Shown one piece after another: positions 20,782 through 32,000 of a stretch of DNA of 64,000 bases; the first letter of the stretch is position 1; the number at the start of each line of letters is the position of its first letter. The DNA lies in the NCBI RefSeq assembly GCF_004359215.1, contig NC_090611.1, positions 360,902-424,901 of the forward strand. The letters run 5' to 3'. The notes beneath the pieces are model-generated. The model saw only the letters and a program-made list of their open reading frames with translations. It did not search any database and had not been told where the DNA came from. This DNA comes from Bremia lactucae. Lineage: Eukaryota; Oomycota; Peronosporomycetes; Peronosporales; Peronosporaceae. Both the position numbers and the translations under genes were made by a program.

Positions 20782-21476
20782 NNNNNNNNNNNNNNNNNNN
20801 NNNNNNNNNNNNNNNNNNNNNNNNNNNNNNNNNNNNNNNNNNNNNNNNNNNNNNNNNNNNNNNNNNNNNNNNNNNNNNNNNNNNNNNNNNNNNNNNNNNN
20901 NNNNNNNNNNNNNNNNNNNNNNNNNNNNNNNNNNNNNNNNNNNNNNNNNNNNNNNNNNNNNNNNNNNNNNNNNNNNNNNNNNNNNNNNNNNNNNNNNNNN
21001 NNNNNNNNNNNNNNNNNNNNNNNNNNNNNNNNNNNNNNNNNNNNNNNNNNNNNNNNNNNNNNNNNNNNNNNNNNNNNNNNNNNNNNNNNNNNNNNNNNNN
21101 NNNNNNNNNNNNNNNNNNNNNNNNNNNNNNNNNNNNNNNNNNNNNNNNNNNNNNNNNNNNNNNNNNNNNNNNNNNNNNNNNNNNNNNNNNNNNNNNNNNN
21201 NNNNNNNNNNNNNNNNNNNNNNNNNNNNNNNNNNNNNNNNNNNNNNNNNNNNNNNNNNNNNNNNNNNNNNNNNNNNNNNNNNNNNNNNNNNNNNNNNNNN
21301 NNNNNNNNNNNNNNNNNNNNNNNNNNNNNNNNNNNNNNNNNNNNNNNNNNNNNNNNNNNNNNNNNNNNNNNNNNNNNNNNNNNNNNNNNNNNNNNNNNNN
21401 NNNNNNNNNNNNNNNNNNNNNNNNNNNNNNNNNNNNNNNNNNNNNNNNNNNNNNNNNNNNNNNNNNNNNNNNNNNN
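20782..21476. other. Assembly gap (695 N)
   Basis: This run of N separates two inverted chromovirus arms. Frames that appear to cross it are artefacts. Confidence 0.99.
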
Positions 21477-22103
21477 TGCCACGTAGGATGCGAACGCATC
21501 CTACGTCTTACGTTGGTCGGCTCCGCCCGTACCATCAGTACGCGGTTTCTTCTGAGGATGGATCTGACCACCCTTTTTCAAAAATCTTTAAAAGATTCTT
21601 TGGTCACGAGCCAGATTCTCATGTTGAATATCTGGAGATTCTCATGCCGGATCCGAAGATCCTCGAAACCGCGATGAGCGGTAGACAGCTCATCACGAAG
21701 AGCGTGATATTTCCGTTCGTACTCCAACATGGAGTACGCACTCTTCGAACGGTCTTACAACCGTTCGATATGGTGAGCCTGCACCGTCTGCCCCAGCTAA
21801 CGACGCCTACCGCCCTCGTAATCAAGCCCCTCCTCCAAATCATGGAGGAGATGATTGAGTTTGTCGATTTTCGACTCTAGATCTGACACATCGGTCGGAT
21901 CTGAATTTCCCCCTTCCGTCACAACCATCGGTGAAGTCCCAGGTGGTGAACGTTTCCTTGTGGAATGTATTCAAAACCACTGTGATGTGAAGGGGCAGCG
22001 AACGAGTTATCTTGTTCGCTGGCGCGGTTATCCACCATCCCATGACAGCTATGAGCCTCGTTACGAGCTGGTTGTTGACGTTGAGGGCCTCGTCCGTTAG
22101 TAT
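21477..22103 (+). pseudogene. Chromovirus integrase end and chromodomain, right inverted copy
   Basis: The plus strand reads the GPY/F end THPTSYVGRLRPYHQYAV from 21485, then a spacer, then a chromodomain at 21943-22100: GERFLVECIQNHC, RTSYLVRWRGYPPSHDSYEP and RYELVVDVEGLVR. The spacer and chromodomain are in overlapping frames, so a frameshift is present. It mirrors the minus-strand copy at 18573-19300. Confidence 0.82.
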
Positions 22104-22966
22104 GACGAGCCCATCCGATGGATCAGAAGGTCCAAAAAGCTCCATCGAAAAACACGCGCCCCTGGCGCATGTAAATCGATTGTAAAACGTCAATTACAAG
22201 CCAGTCTCGATCGAATGCTTGCCCTTGCTCTGGGCGCGCTCGGGGTTGGACATCGCGTTTTACTCGTTTCTTGTTGTCACTATACCATGGATCTTGATCA
22301 CCGCATGGAGATGGAAGTCTTCGTCACGTGAGAGTTGTTGCGCTTTATCTTGACCGTGGAGCTTTGTCACAAGGGATCTTTATTGTTTGGAGTAGTCTCT
22401 CATGCAAGCTTTGACATTGCTATGGACGCGCTCCGGCTTGTATGGGCAGATTTTACGTTTATTGTTGCCACTATACCATCGATCCTTAAAAAAAGCATCG
22501 AGATAAAAATCTTCGTCAGCGCGGGAGTTCTTCGCGCTGGGACATCGTCATCACCACGCACGAAATATGTACGGTGGACGGCACGGGAGACGATGCTGGC
22601 GATGAGGAATCATCTTCATCGTCGGAACCGAACATGCTGTGGCGAATGCCACCAGCACGTCTACTCGAATGAGCCCCCACATTCGAAGGCTCATAGTCAA
22701 CCGCCTGACGATGATCACGCGACTGCTCTGTTCTCCCCGAGTCGGCCATTTCGTCCGACTCGCATTCGTAGCCGACCTCCAAAGGGGGGGGGGCATTCAC
22801 GTGGTGACTCACCACGTGCACCCGCAACATTTATAGTTGCGGGAGAAGACGATACAACGGCAGACGCAACGTCTGCCGCAAGAGACAGTAATGGGTCTCC
22901 CGCGGCTGCATGAACCGCAGCCGGAAGCGCCGCACTACTCGCATATCGCATGGACTTGTTAACCAT
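21490..22966 (-). pseudogene. Antisense accessory ORF of right chromovirus
   Basis: The minus strand repeats the accessory protein of the left copy. It starts at 22966 (MVNKSMRYASSAALPAAVHA), has the acidic SMFGSDDEDDSSS block near 22620, and continues to the coiled coil antisense to 21600-21850. Its poly-C run near 22786 has a different length, giving another frame. Between about 22200 and 22440 it has diverged from or lost part of the left copy, so the two are separate insertions and not a single mirrored sequence. Confidence 0.6.
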
Positions 22967-23083
22967 GCGATATAATTAAAAATGATGGTTCTGACTAATC
23001 AACATCGTTTTTTATTAAGTGGTCCTATAGTGACCACTCTATTCAATGACAGTTAGAGTGATTGTCTTTTAAGGGAAAGGTGA

Positions 23084-23498
23084 TGTAACGGGGGTATTGT
23101 TACATGAAATTGGCACTTAAAGGTTGTTAATTAATATAATATCTAGAAGGTAGATAATATGTGGAGAATATTACTTGACATGGTAATTTCCAAAAGCTTA
23201 TTCATTGGTAGATATATCTACTTTCTCCGCGGTCCAGTCAGCGCTGGACAAAGACAGATAATACTTTATCTTATGTTTTGTATTAGTTTATAATTAAGTT
23301 TGTATAAAGTAGATAGAACGGAAGACCTTAATTATATTAAAACAGTTTTTAATAAACGTTCTTTAAAGCAAGTATTTTAAAGCGAGTCTTCCTCTGCACG
23401 TACTAGTGTACATGAAGTGACGTGAGGCACCACTCGCAATGAAGCAATGCGAAGTGGACTTGTACTGAAGCAGTACAAGTTGGCAGTGGTCCTTTACA
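23084..23498 (+). repeat. LTR-A, complete (3' LTR of the right inverted chromovirus)
   Basis: It starts TGTAACGGGGGTATTGTTACATG directly after the purine tract AAGGGAAAGGTGA (23071-23083) and ends at GGTCCTTTACA. The bases next to its outer end (ATAAC) do not match those next to the outer end of the left LTR (ATCGT), as expected for two independent elements. Confidence 0.82.
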
Positions 23499-23770
23499 AT
23501 AACGAGGCTGCGAAGTTGCTTCAAGCGTAATTTCTTAGCGCTGGAAAGCTTATTATTTCTAGTGAAAGACCAACGGAACATTTATTGGACTAACAAATGC
23601 ACGTACTTAGTTTAAACGGCAATCCGTGGCCTACAATTGGTCGTTTACCCTTTCAATGTGGACACCGGCATAAAACGCCATATAAGGTCTGGACTAATAG
23701 GTAAAAAAGAACCTCAAATTGAAATCCATTACAACGTATTCTTAAGTACTTAACATCCCAAATAGCAATT

Positions 23771-24202
23771 ATGGGCGATGATGAGACGCTTGACGCCGTC
23801 GAAAAGGAGTTTACATTGGAGGAAGTGAGGCTGCATAATACTGCGGAGGACTGCTGGATGATTATTTGTAATGAGGGTGTACGCAAGGTGTATGATGTGA
23901 CATCCTTCTTGGATGACCACCCGGGCGGTCCAGAAATTATGGTGGATGTGGCTGGTCAGGATGCTACCGACGAGTTTGAAGACATCGGCCATTCAAATGA
24001 TGCGCGCGCTCAGCTTAAAAAGTTTGCGATCGGCAAGATTAAAGGTGATGTTAAGAAGGAAAGTACTACTACGACCACGAGTACGGGTGGCTCCAAAGCC
24101 TCGGCAAGTGGTCGACAGGACATTAGTGGTCAAAATGGCCCAGTCTATGCCGTGCTGGCAGCAGTCGTTGCGTTCGCCGCACTTTACTATAAGTTCCAAT
24201 GA
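23771..24202 (+). CDS. Cytochrome b5, tail-anchored
   Basis: This 143-residue protein has the b5 fold. The axial heme ligands are His50 in DDHPGG and His74 in IGHSNDA, and the N-terminal block [16 protein letters not shown] is conserved. After an acidic, Ser/Thr-rich linker (about 90-115) a single hydrophobic segment (about 122-140) ends the protein, so it should be anchored in the ER or outer mitochondrial membrane with the heme domain in the cytosol. It donates electrons to desaturases, hydroxylases and some P450s; whether it serves the P450 at 3366-4991 is not testable here. Intronless. It is convergent with the Mediator gene, with 344 bp between the stops. It begins the gene island just outside the LTR-A block. 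Confidence 0.93.
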   Translation: MGDDETLDAVEKEFTLEEVRLHNTAEDCWMIICNEGVRKVYDVTSFLDDHPGGPEIMVDVAGQDATDEFEDIGHSNDARAQLKKFAIGKIKGDVKKESTTTTTSTGGSKASASGRQDISGQNGPVYAVLAAVVAFAALYYKFQ

Positions 24203-24546
24203 TCAGCTAGGCTGCAAGATAAAGAGAATATCATGCCGATATTGACCACGTAGGGAGCGGTATAAAGTATCATCATCAGTACAATCAAGTAAGAAGGTGT
24301 TGTTGATTTTGGAATGCTCTCGCTTTGAACATTTATTCCTATGTATATGGCATTAATTGCCACTATTCCATCACTGTGCATATTAAGAGCCACCGGAGCG
24401 ACCACAAGATGAAGTCGTCCAGTCAAAATACTCGAAACTTTTGACAAGGTAATTTGTTGCTACGCCATTCCGATAACTTCTCGACTATCGTCAAGAACTT
24501 GAAATGGTAGTGTATACAGCATCCTTTAGCTAGAAATTCATGAAGC

Positions 24547-25192
24547 TTAGCGGCGAAGACACGTTTCCGAGATGACACGTAGCGAGTCGCGTGCGCGGCC
24601 TATCCATCGCTCTGCCCCAAATTCATAATTAGTTCGTCATTCACTTCGATTTTTTTAGTACAAACTCTATGTCGCCTATCATACCTGCTTCTTCAGCGAC
24701 CTGACGTAACGTCTGTGCCTCCTCCTCGCTCTGGATTTGTAGCCGTCGCAACTCCTCCATCTGCTCACTGCAGCAGCTTACATTAGAGAGAACTCATTCA
24801 AAAAGTAATCAGCGCGACGCACGCTTCTGTCTTGTCGAGTCCAGGCAGGTCATCAATCAGAACGTCGGTCTCCTGAACCATCCTCAACACGTCATTGGCC
24901 AGTGTAATGATCTATGCAATCGTCGTATAAATATGGTTTGAAACAAAACTGCCTATCACCTCGCAATACCGCATCGCACCGCATCTTTGTTCTCTTCCTT
25001 CTTCGTGTCGTCTCCGTTTGAGGCGGGCAGCAGCCGCAGCGCGTTAAACATGCTCAGTGCTGTCTTGTCTACGCTCTCTTGCAGCAGCGAAACTTTGTCT
25101 AATGTAATTATGCCATCCGTGGAGTCCGCATCGACCATGTTTACATCCTTGCCCTGGTCTGCTTGGTCGCTTGGTATGTTGGCGACTTCCAT
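24547..25192 (-). CDS. MED21: Mediator complex subunit 21 homologue, four exons
   Basis: I read exons 24980-25192, 24823-24911, 24685-24767 and 24547-24611, with introns of 68, 55 and 73 bp, all GT-AG and in phase. They give 149 residues, close to the 140-150 of Mediator 21. After a 30-residue acidic extension comes KVSLLQESVDKTALSMFNAL, matching the N-terminal helix of the family. Then follow IITLANDVLRM, TDVLIDDLPG (the short linker typical of Med21) and a coiled coil EQMEELRRLQIQSEEEAQTL ending RARDSLRVISETCLRR. Med21 pairs with Med7 in the Mediator middle module and links activators to RNA polymerase II. If the last intron is retained, translation stops at 24641 and yields 142 residues; the spliced form continues the heptads better. 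The pyrophosphatase gene lies upstream on the same strand. Confidence 0.72.
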
Positions 25193-25366
25193 TGCAGCTA
25201 GAAAGTGAAGTTTATAAGAAAAAGCCTATTACAAGTCATGTTTCATAACATAGTCAGTATCTGAGGAACTCTTGCATTATAGGATTTGGAATGTTTATAA
25301 TATCGCTAATCTCTGTGCATAACGTCCTCCCCGCTTAGTGTTCTATTAATAGCAGCCGAAGCGTTA

Positions 25367-26258
25367 TCAGTTTAAATTGTTTGTGGTATTGCCTGTCCAT
25401 AGCTTCGTTTTGGAAGTCATTTTGTCTTCAACCAATTTCTTCCAGCTCTGGTGGGTCTGCTGTATGACTTCAATAGCAAAATCTCTCGGCTGTGCTTTAC
25501 CATCAAAGGCAAAGTCACTAGGTGGCTTTCCATCTGGCATCTTGTAGTCTCGGAACCAGCGATGCACGTGGTGCACCACATCGTACAAAGGAGTATTTTG
25601 CAGATCTTTTAGATCGTTAATTTTCGCGGCGAGAGGGTCATTAAGGTTGATCGCGATCACCTTCCAGTCCGTCTCCCCGCTATCAATCATGCCCAGCACT
25701 CCTAGCACTTTGACAGGGTAAATCTCGCCAATTCTAGCTACACAACTGCCAATCTCACACACGTCTATAGGATCGTTATCTCCACCGTATCCTGTAGACG
25801 GGTCTACATAGTTTGGATCCTCCCACGTCTGAGGCAGGCAGCCATAGTTAACCAATGATGCGCTATGATACAGTCGAGGCGCGCCCTTGCGCTCGTCTTG
25901 CTTAATAGGATTAAATTCTTCCGTTCCAGCAATCTCCATCTTTTCTCGCGATCCTTTTGGAATTTCATTGACGAAGTAATAAATAGCGGATTCGTCATCT
26001 TCCAGAGGATTACCGATCGACGAAGGCGCTTTAAGAGGAACATGGTGCCACGGCGACCGCTTTCGTCCCAACTTGTCGAAAACAAAGTATCGACAATCGA
26101 GCGTTCCCGGCTTTCCTTGTTGACGCACGATATGCTAGTGATGCCAAACGCAGAAAGTCAAGAATTATACGTAAAAAAGAACATTTTCTGGCCATTACTA
26201 CGTATCTGCTGGATGCTACGCGGACAGAGCGAATGGAGCGCGAACTCAGCGTCAACAT
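25367..26258 (-). CDS. Inorganic pyrophosphatase, mitochondrial-type presequence, two exons
   Basis: Exon 1 is 26202-26258 and exon 2 is 25367-26134. The 67-bp intron (GTAGTAATGG to CATCACTAG, with a TTGAC branch-like motif) is in phase 0, and the product is 274 residues. Residues 1-19 (MLTLSSRSIRSVRVASSRY) are basic, Ser/Arg-rich and lack acids, like a mitochondrial presequence. The rest is a soluble family I pyrophosphatase: GKPGTLD, SPWHHVPL, YFVNEIPKGSREKMEI and the signature GGDNDPIDVCEIG with the metal-binding aspartates (138-143). It hydrolyses pyrophosphate to phosphate and so pulls biosynthetic reactions forward. Without the intron the frame has only a GTG start after a stop, which supports splicing. 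It is divergent from TPX2 with 136 bp between the ATGs. Confidence 0.9.
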
Positions 26259-26394
26259 AGCAGACTTATATGTTTCCGATTATCGATTCCTGTCTATAGC
26301 GATTAAATCGACGCATCAGTAATTTAAAAAGTTTTTACATTTGACGTTGCCAACACTTTTGAATTCCGCACGCGAGCGCTCGGTGTTCGCGCTG

Positions 26395-28784
26395 ATGGCG
26401 ACGCTTCTGGACTCAACCATGGAGGAGGTTTCGCCGGAGACACACTCGAGCAAAAACTTGCGCATCCTACATAGTGCTGATCCCGAGACAGACGCGCCAG
26501 AAGATGAAGACGATGACGAAGATTTCAACTTTAACGCGCCTTCGTATTACGATCTTAAAAATCCCGCGCTGGAACGCCGCTATGTCAACAACGCTGATGG
26601 CTACTTCTCTTCTCCTACGCGGTCGGCTGCAACGTCCAAGGGATCACCTTTAACAACGGAAATTAGCTGTACATCAAGTATTTCCGAGCCTGCGCTAGGT
26701 GTGACGTTGGACGCAAGTAACGAAATCGCCGGGTCTACACAGTTAGTCAACGGCAAGCAGGATGAAAGTATGGAAGAAATCAACATGTTGGACACTACAA
26801 TGCCAGGAATAGAAGACGTGGAGACGGTGCTTAATACGAGTAACTTACTTGACGACAGAGAAGAGAGTTTCAAAGAGGTTTTCAGGCACTACGCATCGTC
26901 CTCCCAGTCTTCAGCCACCTCCTCCTACCTGCTCCATGATTTGGATACTTCTACACACAGTTCTATTCATGCAGGACATTTTTCTCCTCTTAATTCACAC
27001 GCATCTTCATCCTCAACCTCTATGCGAGCAAACAGCGACTCCATCGCCAAAAGTAGATTTCGAGCTGCTAATACTGCCGTCTCTTCTAACCTCATGCAGC
27101 CCACGCAGTCATATTCAAGAAGAATTCAAGCCGAGCAGATGCTGAGGCAAGAGCTTTACGTGGAAGACGCTCCAGTGGAGAATAAATCTTCCCGTGTGAC
27201 TCGTCCGAGGAGCCCGAAGCTGCGCACAAAAACACGTACAACACACTCGAATGATGCGTCTCGAATGAGCAGCACTAGTCGAGAACTACTGAAAATACAA
27301 GAGGAGCGATTGCTGTTGCAACTAGAAAAGCTTAAAATTCGAGAATTTCATGAAAAGATTCGAGTGCAGCGGCCACCAACTAATGTGCATCAGCGGTCGA
27401 CGAAACAGCTGACGATACCCCAGACTCCACATTTTCAGGTTGATAATCGAATTCGACGCGTTCAAAGTGGGCCGGACACAAGCGAATCAGGACACGTTCA
27501 GAATCAGCCGCCGATTGCTGCTGAAAAATTACTAACTCGTGACTATTCTAAACCATTTCCGCCATATCGCGAAAGTCGGCTCGCACTTACGGTGAATTGG
27601 GTTAACAATTATTGCCTTACTCGCTATGGATTGACTTTTCGTGCTTTTCATAGACCCCGCGCTCTCCTAAGCTCCATACAGCGACTCGTGCGGCTCATCG
27701 TCCGCCACCTGCGCCTGTGCCAGATAAAAAGGTTAAAGCTGCGGTTTCTCGCGTGAATGGCAGCCTGACACAGGTGTGCATGCTTACACCAATTGCTCCG
27801 ATTGTATAATTACCTAACGCTCATTGCTGTATATACAAACAGCCTATGACTCCACAACTGGAAACAAGGCGACGAGCAGCACAACATCGTCGACCAATTA
27901 AAGTCATTGACCAAGATGCAGAGGAATTGGCAAAGAAATTTCATGCCAAACCTTTAAACAAAAGTATTCTCGAGCCTAAGATGTATACTCGCTACGCACC
28001 AGCCAAATCAGACGGAAAAGCTTGTTTGGCTGCGCCGAGAGCGGCTCCGAGCGCTTTTTCAGCAAGTTGCTCAAGTTCCGCCGACCGATCTGCGTCTGTA
28101 TTGTCAGAAGCAGAGCGTCATCGCAAAGAACGCGAACAGCGTTTGAAAACACGTCAGGCAGGCCAGGCGACGCAGCAGCTTAAGTCCGCGCCACGTCCGA
28201 TTCGTCGACCTTTAATAGCAGAAACACCACCACTTAAAAGCATTCAGCTCCATCGAGAATACCAAGAAAAATTTAGTCGCAAAATTAAAATTGAGGAGAA
28301 AGAGAAGGAAAAACAGCGCCAGTTTAAAGCAAACCCTATTCGGGTAGCCTCGACCCCAGCGAAATTTGAGTGTTCTTCGAAGCCACTTACGGAGGTCAAG
28401 CCGTTTGAATTACCTGGAGAGCAGTATTTTAATCAAGCACACGCTCGCCTTGAACAAAAGCGACGAGATGAAGAAGAACGTCTAAAGGCGTTAGGCACAT
28501 TCCGCGCAAAACCAATGCCTGTGTTTGAGTCGGATCTTGTCCAAATAGTAGCTAGTACGAAACCTCTGACTCAAACCGAGTCTCCGATGTTGGCCACAAA
28601 ACGACGAGCAGCAGAGCGGGCTGCATTTGAAGCAGCAGAAAAAGAACGTCGAGCACGTGAAGAAGCATTTCGTCAGCAGCGAGAGGAGCAGGAGCGACGA
28701 TTAAAAGATGAGGAAATCAAGCGCTTGCGCCGGGAGGAAATGGTTTTTCACGCGCGTCCTGTGCCTGACGGCAATTCTTTTTAA
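26395..28784 (+). CDS. TPX2: TPX2-family spindle assembly factor, three exons
   Basis: Exons 26395-27591, 27654-27773 and 27843-28784 join in phase 0 across 62- and 69-bp GT-AG introns and give 752 residues, close to vertebrate TPX2 (about 750). The N-terminus has an acidic stretch and then FNFNAPSYYDL (44-54) and NNADGYF (65-71). These resemble the two segments of TPX2 that bind and activate Aurora kinase. Four to five TPX2 repeats follow: LTIPQTPHFQVDNR (about 340), LTTPRSPKLHTATRA (created by the first splice, about 398), LTQPMTPQLETRRRA (created by the second splice, about 436), KPLTEVKPFEL (about 618) and KPLTQTESPMLATKRRA (about 678), each followed by charged helix. TPX2 promotes microtubule nucleation at the spindle. 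The start is the first ATG; upstream in-frame sequence has only a TTG. Confidence 0.85.
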
Positions 28785-29015
28785 TGATGCTGGAATCCTG
28801 AACCGCTATCTGAATTTGAAGCTGCACACTAACTCTCTGTACAACCTTTAAAGACCGTTACGCCCTTTAGACAATTAAATTCAGCAAAAGCACAAGGTAT
28901 ATTTTTTACTATTTGCGTTGACATTTATGTAGATAATCGCGTATCCCTTTCTTGCCTGTCTTCTTATTCCACTTGCCTCGACAGCTTTTTCTGCTCTTTA
29001 CAGGACAAGATAAGC
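28785..29015 (+). promoter_or_regulatory. Intergenic region before the receptor gene
   Basis: These 231 bp between TPX2 and the receptor must hold the TPX2 terminator and the receptor promoter. A pyrimidine-rich stretch (about 28945-29005: CTTTCTTGCCTGTCTTCTTATTCC) precedes the ATG. I cannot assign single elements. Confidence 0.3.
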
Positions 29016-32000
29016 ATGGATTGGAAACCTCAGAGAGCACTGGTTCTCATATTGTCAGTGCTTGTCTGTTGGTGCAGAAGCGATGAAATTTTAGACATGC
29101 TTTCGCCATTTATCAACTTTAAGGAGCTAGCAGACCAAGTAGCAAAAGAAACGGCGGAAAGTCCGGTTGCTAACAAGGATGTTGATCACACGTACCCAGT
29201 GGCATCAGTGGAAATGGATGCTTTACTGAAAATGTATCGTGAGTGTCGCACACAGAACTCTCAAGCCATGCGCTCGTGGTGCACTGGTTTTGATGAAGAC
29301 TATTACCGTTTTGAGTCAATCGAGAGCACAAATTCTTGCCCACGTGGTGTGACGACCCACCCGTGCACGGGTCAAATACTTAATACCACAAAAAGTCCCA
29401 GCAAACCCGATAGTAAACTCCTATGGTCATGGAAGGGACTTCGGTGCGATGTCTTAACAGAGCCGACCACAATCACACACATGTTTGTTTATACTAAAAA
29501 TGTCACGAAATTCGCTGACAGACAAAAACTTGCTGGTGTTAGCTTTCTTTCAAATGAATCGTTGCAGTGCGAAATAGCTAAGGTCGATCTTAGTGTCATG
29601 GTTTCACTTGAGCAGCTGTAAGTCACACATTAAAACCAAAACAAGCGTCTTGCCTATCGACGTGTTTGATAAGGCATCTTTCAGGAAATAGGCTATTTGG
29701 AGACTTTCCTGACTGGCTAGGCGACATGACAATGCTGAGATTGCTGGATCTTGGAGGAAATAATTTACAAGGAAATATTTCAGCGTCGTTTGCTGGCAAT
29801 GACGCTCTTGAACAGATGTACGTGAGGCAGTAGCTTATGTTTGTCCTATAAGAGACTAGTTTATATGACTTTTTATGCTATGCAGCAATTTATCGAGCAA
29901 CAATCTTACAGCTTCCACGCTGACCTTTTTTGACGCATTTCATCAGCTCCAACACTTGTACGTCCTCATCTAATTGCTTTTTTCAGTCGGAAACGTTATT
30001 TACGTTTTGCTGGATAAGGGACATATCCAATAACAAATTTAAGCAAAGACTTTCCAAAAGTTTGTTTGCGAGCAAATTTTTGCAAAGCATGTATGTATGC
30101 GTATGTATGCGGCCATTGACTTTATCGATTGATTTTGTATATTATTTGATTTTTAGTAACGTCAGCTACAACGCGTTTCATGGAGATCTCTCAATTTTAC
30201 CAGTGTTCCAGTTTCTCGAGTCATTGTAAGACCTTGGGGCCGTCGAAGTCAAACATTATTCTACTAAAAAACTTTGTAGAGATCTGTCGCACAACAGCCT
30301 GACGGGTAAAATTCCACCGCAATTGTCGCTGTGGGGCCGTGAAGACCCTCATGACCCTGACGAAAACTCTTCTCTTTCGATCGTGTACGCAGCGAATGAT
30401 GTATTTTTTGTATTGAATTGTTGACATTTATTACGGCAATGATAGCGATGTTTCTCATAATATGCTCACGGGAGATTTACCACAGCTATCGAATCAGTCA
30501 AACCTACAACGTTTGTACGCCACTGAATGTGATATCGTGACACAAATATTAACAAAGAGCTGACTATTTTCTTTCAGCAATATCGGCAAAAATGATTTTA
30601 CTGGTATTGCTCCAGACTTTCCTCAATCTTGGTAAGGCATTTGTTAATGCCGTAGGCTGTACTTCTGACATGGCATTGTAGGATTAATCAAGAATTTGCA
30701 CGACCCGGTGACTTTGATGGCAATAGATTCTTATGTCCGCTGCCTTCTGTGTTGCTGTCAGGCAACCTCACTTGTACTTGTGGCGACGGTTATACATTCA
30801 AGAGGAAAGACCAAACTTTACCATCACCTGGCCTTAACGCAAGTATTGCATTGGATCAACAAATCCTCGCAAGTGAATTTACTGAGTATTGTGAATTATG
30901 CCCTAAAGGCTCGTACTCGAACTCGAGTACTCGGCAGAAGTGCATACCCTGTCCACCTGGATCAACAGTAAGACTTTCTCTTCGCGAAAGAGCTGACGGG
31001 TGTCAATTTTGCCTTCCAGGTACTTATGCCAGTAATAGTGCTTCCCAATCATGCACACCATGCCCCGCGGGGACATTTTCGACCAGTGATGGAGCGACAG
31101 TATGCTCTTCCTGCAATCCTGGAAAATTTTCCGCACAACCAGGCACCACAAGTTGTTCTGCATGTGGTATTGGGACCTATGCAAGCACAACAGGGGCGAA
31201 AAATTGCACTTTGTGTCCGGCGGGGACGTATGTGAATACTAAAGGCGAAGCCGAGTGTCTACTTTGTCCAGCAAACACATTTCAAGACGAGGCTGCATCG
31301 GCAGGGTGCAAGACCTGTCCAACGGGGTCAGTCGCACCATATCCTGGTCACGTTGAATGCCGTTCGTGCTCTCCTGGAAGCTATTACAACGCATCGATCA
31401 AGGCGTGCATCCTTTGCGAACCAGGTTTTGTAACCAACATGTCAGCTCAAATGCAATGCAACACATGTGCAAATGGAACCGTGGCAGAAAATTTTGGCAA
31501 TGATGAGTGCATTCCTGTTGCGGCTCCTGGGTTAGGATACGACACAATGACAAACGCCATAAAGTGTGAACCCGGCATGTTTAATGATGGCACGTGGAGG
31601 ACTTGTCAACCGTGTCCGCGGGGGACATTTGCGGCGCGAAGGGGATCAAATATATGTTTGCAGTGCCCAAAAGGAAGCTTCGCATCTAGAAGTGGCTCTA
31701 CGCAGTGTGAAATGGCTCCACATGGCTACTGCGTGGCGTTAAAAGGTGCGACTCGACCCGAGCTGTGTGACCAAAATTTTATTGCAGCCACGAGCGGGGC
31801 AACAATGTGCACTCCATGTCAACGGCCTTTGTTTAGTTTTTTGCCTGGTGGCACTGTGTGCAGCGCTGCCAAGCCAGGAGAAATATATGATCATGTAGAG
31901 TGGCCTCGCTTGGCTTTAGAGTTGGCAAGCTTGGAGCTTCAAGATCTCGTTCTCGAGTCAAAATACCATGAATCGCCTATTCAAGCGCTACTACAGGCGT

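Noticed and set aside
20576..21880. Long open frames crossing the N run on both strands
   Set aside because: They exist only because N is read as non-stop; 695 bases are unknown.
22335..22913. 192-codon plus-strand frame between the chromodomain and LTR-A
   Set aside because: It is the reverse of the accessory ORF. Its residues are Arg/His/Ser-rich with no shared motifs, whereas the minus-strand reading is conserved in other copies.
16938..23498. Single large palindromic element with LTRs in opposite orientation
   Set aside because: Purine tracts show that both LTRs are 3' LTRs, the arms differ internally and outer flanks differ, so two elements are more likely.
26601..26873. Minus-strand frame inside TPX2
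   Set aside because: Shadow of the TPX2 coding frame; Ser/Leu-rich as expected for antisense reading.
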